From assembly GCA_003519585.1 (NCBI GenBank), contig DOWL01000246.1:16101-32518 (forward strand): a DNA stretch of 16,418 bases, written 5' to 3'. Under the pieces are notes generated by a model. The model was not told the DNA's origin and did not search any database. It worked only from the letters and a program-made list of their open reading frames with translations. The DNA is from Nocardioides sp. (GTDB lineage: Bacteria; Actinomycetota; Actinomycetes; Propionibacteriales; Nocardioidaceae). Each line of letters begins with the position of its first letter. The first letter of the stretch is position 1. Made by a program: the position numbers and the translations under genes. This document shows, one piece after another, positions 15,027 through 16,418 of the stretch.

Positions 15027-15575
15027 GTGCCCGCCCCCGACGGCTACTCGTTCCGGCCCTTCGTCCTCGATGACGCCGCCGCGCTCGCCGCGGCGTACAC
15101 CCGGAACCGCGACCATCTCGAACGGTGGGACCCGGCGCGCCCCGAGGAGTTCTACACCGTCGAGGGCCAGCGCAAGGAGGCCGAACAGCGGCTCGACCTG
15201 CAGGAGCGCGGCCTGTTCGCGCTCTATGTCGCCGTGGGACCTGGCGGCGACCTGGTGGGCCGGCTGAACATCCAGAACATCGTCCGCGGGCCGATGCAGG
15301 GCGGCGTGCTCGGCTACTGGGTCGACCGGGAGCACACCCGCCGCGGGGTGGCCACGGCGGCGGTCGAGTATCTCGAGGGCGAGGCGCTGCGGTTGGGGCT
15401 GCACCGGCTCGAGGCCGGGACCATGGTCGAGAACCTGCCGAGCCAGCGGGTCCTGTTGGCGCGTGGCTTCGAGCAGTACGGCATGGCGCCCAAGCTGCTG
15501 TTCCTCAACGGTGCCTGGCGCGACCACGTGCTGTTCCAGAAGCTCCTGCACGATCGCCCGCTTGACGGTGGTTGA
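15027..15575 (+). CDS. GNAT N-acetyltransferase, RimJ/RimL-like
   Basis: A 182-aa GNAT-fold acetyltransferase using acetyl-CoA, closest in pattern to the RimJ/RimL group that acetylates protein N-termini. From the chosen start, the N-terminal strand GYSFRPFVLDDA is near residues 6-17. The acetyl-CoA pyrophosphate loop TRRGVATAAVEYL lies at about 104-116, and the late motif NLPSQRVLLARGFEQYG with WRDHVLFQ (about 164-171) is RimJ-like. I choose GTG 15027 because of a TAGGGT -10 six nt before it; GTG 15021 (two residues longer) is the alternative. The substrate is unknown, since this family also includes antibiotic and metabolite acetyltransferases. Its stop codon lies inside a palindromic intergenic repeat that begins in the last codons. 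Confidence 0.88.
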   Translation: MPAPDGYSFRPFVLDDAAALAAAYTRNRDHLERWDPARPEEFYTVEGQRKEAEQRLDLQERGLFALYVAVGPGGDLVGRLNIQNIVRGPMQGGVLGYWVDREHTRRGVATAAVEYLEGEALRLGLHRLEAGTMVENLPSQRVLLARGFEQYGMAPKLLFLNGAWRDHVLFQKLLHDRPLDGG

Positions 15576-15615
15576 GCCCGGAGGCGCGTCAGCGCCGATC
15601 GGTGTCGAAACCGCC
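15567..15615. repeat. REP-like palindromic intergenic element
   Basis: The outer arms GGTGGTTGAG and TCGAAACCGCC are partly complementary, and inside them lies a perfect GGCGC-GTCA-GCGCC hairpin (15583-15596). The layout matches a dispersed actinobacterial repeat I recognise, of the form GGTTGAG...GGCGC...TCGAAACC. It overlaps the acetyltransferase stop codon. Confidence 0.6.
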
Positions 15616-15632
15616 GCAGGGAGGGCACCTAC

Positions 15633-15653
15633 TCGACCACCGCCGGTGGTCGA
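15633..15653. repeat. Perfect 10-1-10 inverted repeat before the HNH gene end
   Basis: The arms TCGACCACCG and CGGTGGTCGA flank a single C. The element sits between the REP-like repeat and the HNH gene stop at 15662. It could act as a bidirectional terminator hairpin for the two convergent genes, although no T-tract is present, or be a second dispersed repeat sharing the GGTGGTCGA core. Confidence 0.65.
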
Positions 15654-15661
15654 ATCAGGTC

Positions 15662-16418
15662 TTACGTTCGTCGGTGGAAGGTGAATTTGTCGCCGGGTAT
15701 CGGGGTGAGGGTGTACGTCGGGTCGTGGGCTCGGGTGTGGTGGGGTGCGCAGATCATGATGGTGTTGTCGAGGTCGGTGCGTCCGCCTTGTGACCATTCG
15801 ATCTTGTGGTGCATGTGGGTCAGTCCGGGTGGGGCGTCGCAGCCGTCGACCTGACAGCCTCCGGCGGTGAGGAGTTTGGCGATGCGTTGGGCGCGGGAGT
15901 GGAACCGGCGGGATCGGCCGAGGTCGAGGACTTCGGATTTGCCGCCGAGGACGGCGGGGATGATCCCCGCCTCGCACGCCATCCGGCGAGCGAGGGAGGC
16001 GGAGATGGTTTGGCCGGTGTCGAGTTGGGCTGCTTTGAGGCCACCCATCAGGGTGTCGAGGGTCATGGTGACCACGAGGGTGGCGTTGAGACCGCCGGCC
16101 TGGGGGAGCTTGTCGACCGGGTAGCGGTTGATGAGTTCGCCGAAGGCCTGTCCCATCCGTTCGGCGGTGGGCTTCCGCTCCCCGAGGGGACCGGATGCTG
16201 CTTGGTGTTTGGGGGCGGCGATGGCCAGGACCATCTTCCGCAACGCCGCGCCGGTGGCGGTGTCGAGGACGAACCGGCCGTGGACCTTGCCGTGGCCGTC
16301 GTCGTACATCGTCAACCGCATGGCCGCCTGCGCGTCGCGTTCTTCCTTCTCCAACAGCTTCGCCTCGTGCGCGTCCGCAGCGTCCTGGTCGACGACCTCC
16401 AACAACCGGCGGCCGAGC
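15662..16418 (-). CDS. DUF222/13E12-family HNH endonuclease (5' end outside window)
   Basis: The last about 251 residues of a larger protein whose start lies beyond the right edge; the frame stays open to the last base. The visible part holds the end of the DUF222 domain (EAKLLEKEERDAQAAMRLTMYDD, GRFVLDTATGAALRKM) and a C-terminal HNH nuclease. The HNH part has CQVDGCDAPPGLTHMHHKIEW, then GGRTDLDNTIMIC and HHTRAHD, giving the Cys/His zinc knuckle and catalytic His. The family (REP13E12-like in mycobacteria) occurs in many copies in actinobacterial genomes and is thought to be linked to mobile elements. The coding strand looks more C-rich with different codon choices than its neighbours, compatible with separate ancestry; this was judged by eye. 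It stops at TAA 15662, convergent with the acetyltransferase. Confidence 0.9.
   Translation of the reverse strand, partial: LGRRLLEVVDQDAADAHEAKLLEKEERDAQAAMRLTMYDDGHGKVHGRFVLDTATGAALRKMVLAIAAPKHQAASGPLGERKPTAERMGQAFGELINRYPVDKLPQAGGLNATLVVTMTLDTLMGGLKAAQLDTGQTISASLARRMACEAGIIPAVLGGKSEVLDLGRSRRFHSRAQRIAKLLTAGGCQVDGCDAPPGLTHMHHKIEWSQGGRTDLDNTIMICAPHHTRAHDPTYTLTPIPGDKFTFHRRT

Overview
This window looks like chromosomal DNA from a high-GC actinobacterium, most likely Nocardioidaceae (Nocardioides or a relative). The grounds are very high GC, many GTG starts, start codons placed directly after TANNNT -10 elements (leaderless genes), a mycobacterial-type XPB helicase with its helicase-associated partner, and a DUF222/13E12-type HNH gene. 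Genus is an inference. Coding density is very high: no gene-free stretch exceeds 300 bp, and I saw no tRNA, rRNA, CRISPR array or intact insertion sequence.

Layout. (1) 50-5026, minus strand: a probable operon read right to left. It holds a 757-aa helicase-associated protein with a WYL-like C-terminus, a CGNR-type zinc-finger protein, an XPB/ERCC3-type DNA helicase whose start overlaps the zinc-finger stop by 4 bp, and, after 70 bp, a small C-terminally anchored membrane protein. (2) 5051-8388, plus strand: a phosphosignalling operon of PP2C phosphatase, FHA protein and RDD-membrane/FHA protein, joined by two 4-bp GTGA overlaps, then an SRPBCC protein. Only 24 bp separate blocks 1 and 2. A CCTAGG palindrome there supplies a -10-like hexamer on each strand, each exactly 7 nt from its start codon. 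(3) 8396-10050: an aspartate/glutamate-type racemase and a divergent LysR regulator, with a perfect T-N11-A operator over the regulator's start codon. (4) 10141-10704: a RibD/dihydrofolate-reductase-like protein. (5) 10709-11476, minus: signal peptidase I, with a perfect inverted repeat on its probable -10. (6) 11584-12258: a secreted protein with a lysine-rich C-terminus; 12302-13936: a fatty-acyl-CoA synthetase; 14012-14410: a PGPGW-type membrane protein. (7) 14440-14955, minus: a secreted protein of unknown function; 15027-15575, plus: a RimJ/RimL-like acetyltransferase. (8) 15662 to the right edge, minus: a DUF222/HNH gene cut off by the window, preceded by two palindromic intergenic elements.

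How parts may work together. Blocks 1 and 2 pair a DNA-repair helicase with a potential ligand-sensing partner beside a phosphothreonine read-and-erase module that has no local kinase. Their back-to-back promoter makes co-regulation plausible, but this is not shown. The LysR/racemase pair looks like a classic autoregulated divergent unit. Elsewhere the genes look like ordinary housekeeping and envelope functions. I did not find a clear new defence or biosynthetic system. The more interesting signals are regulatory: the shared divergent promoter, the lepB and LysR operators, and the leader before the PGPGW gene.
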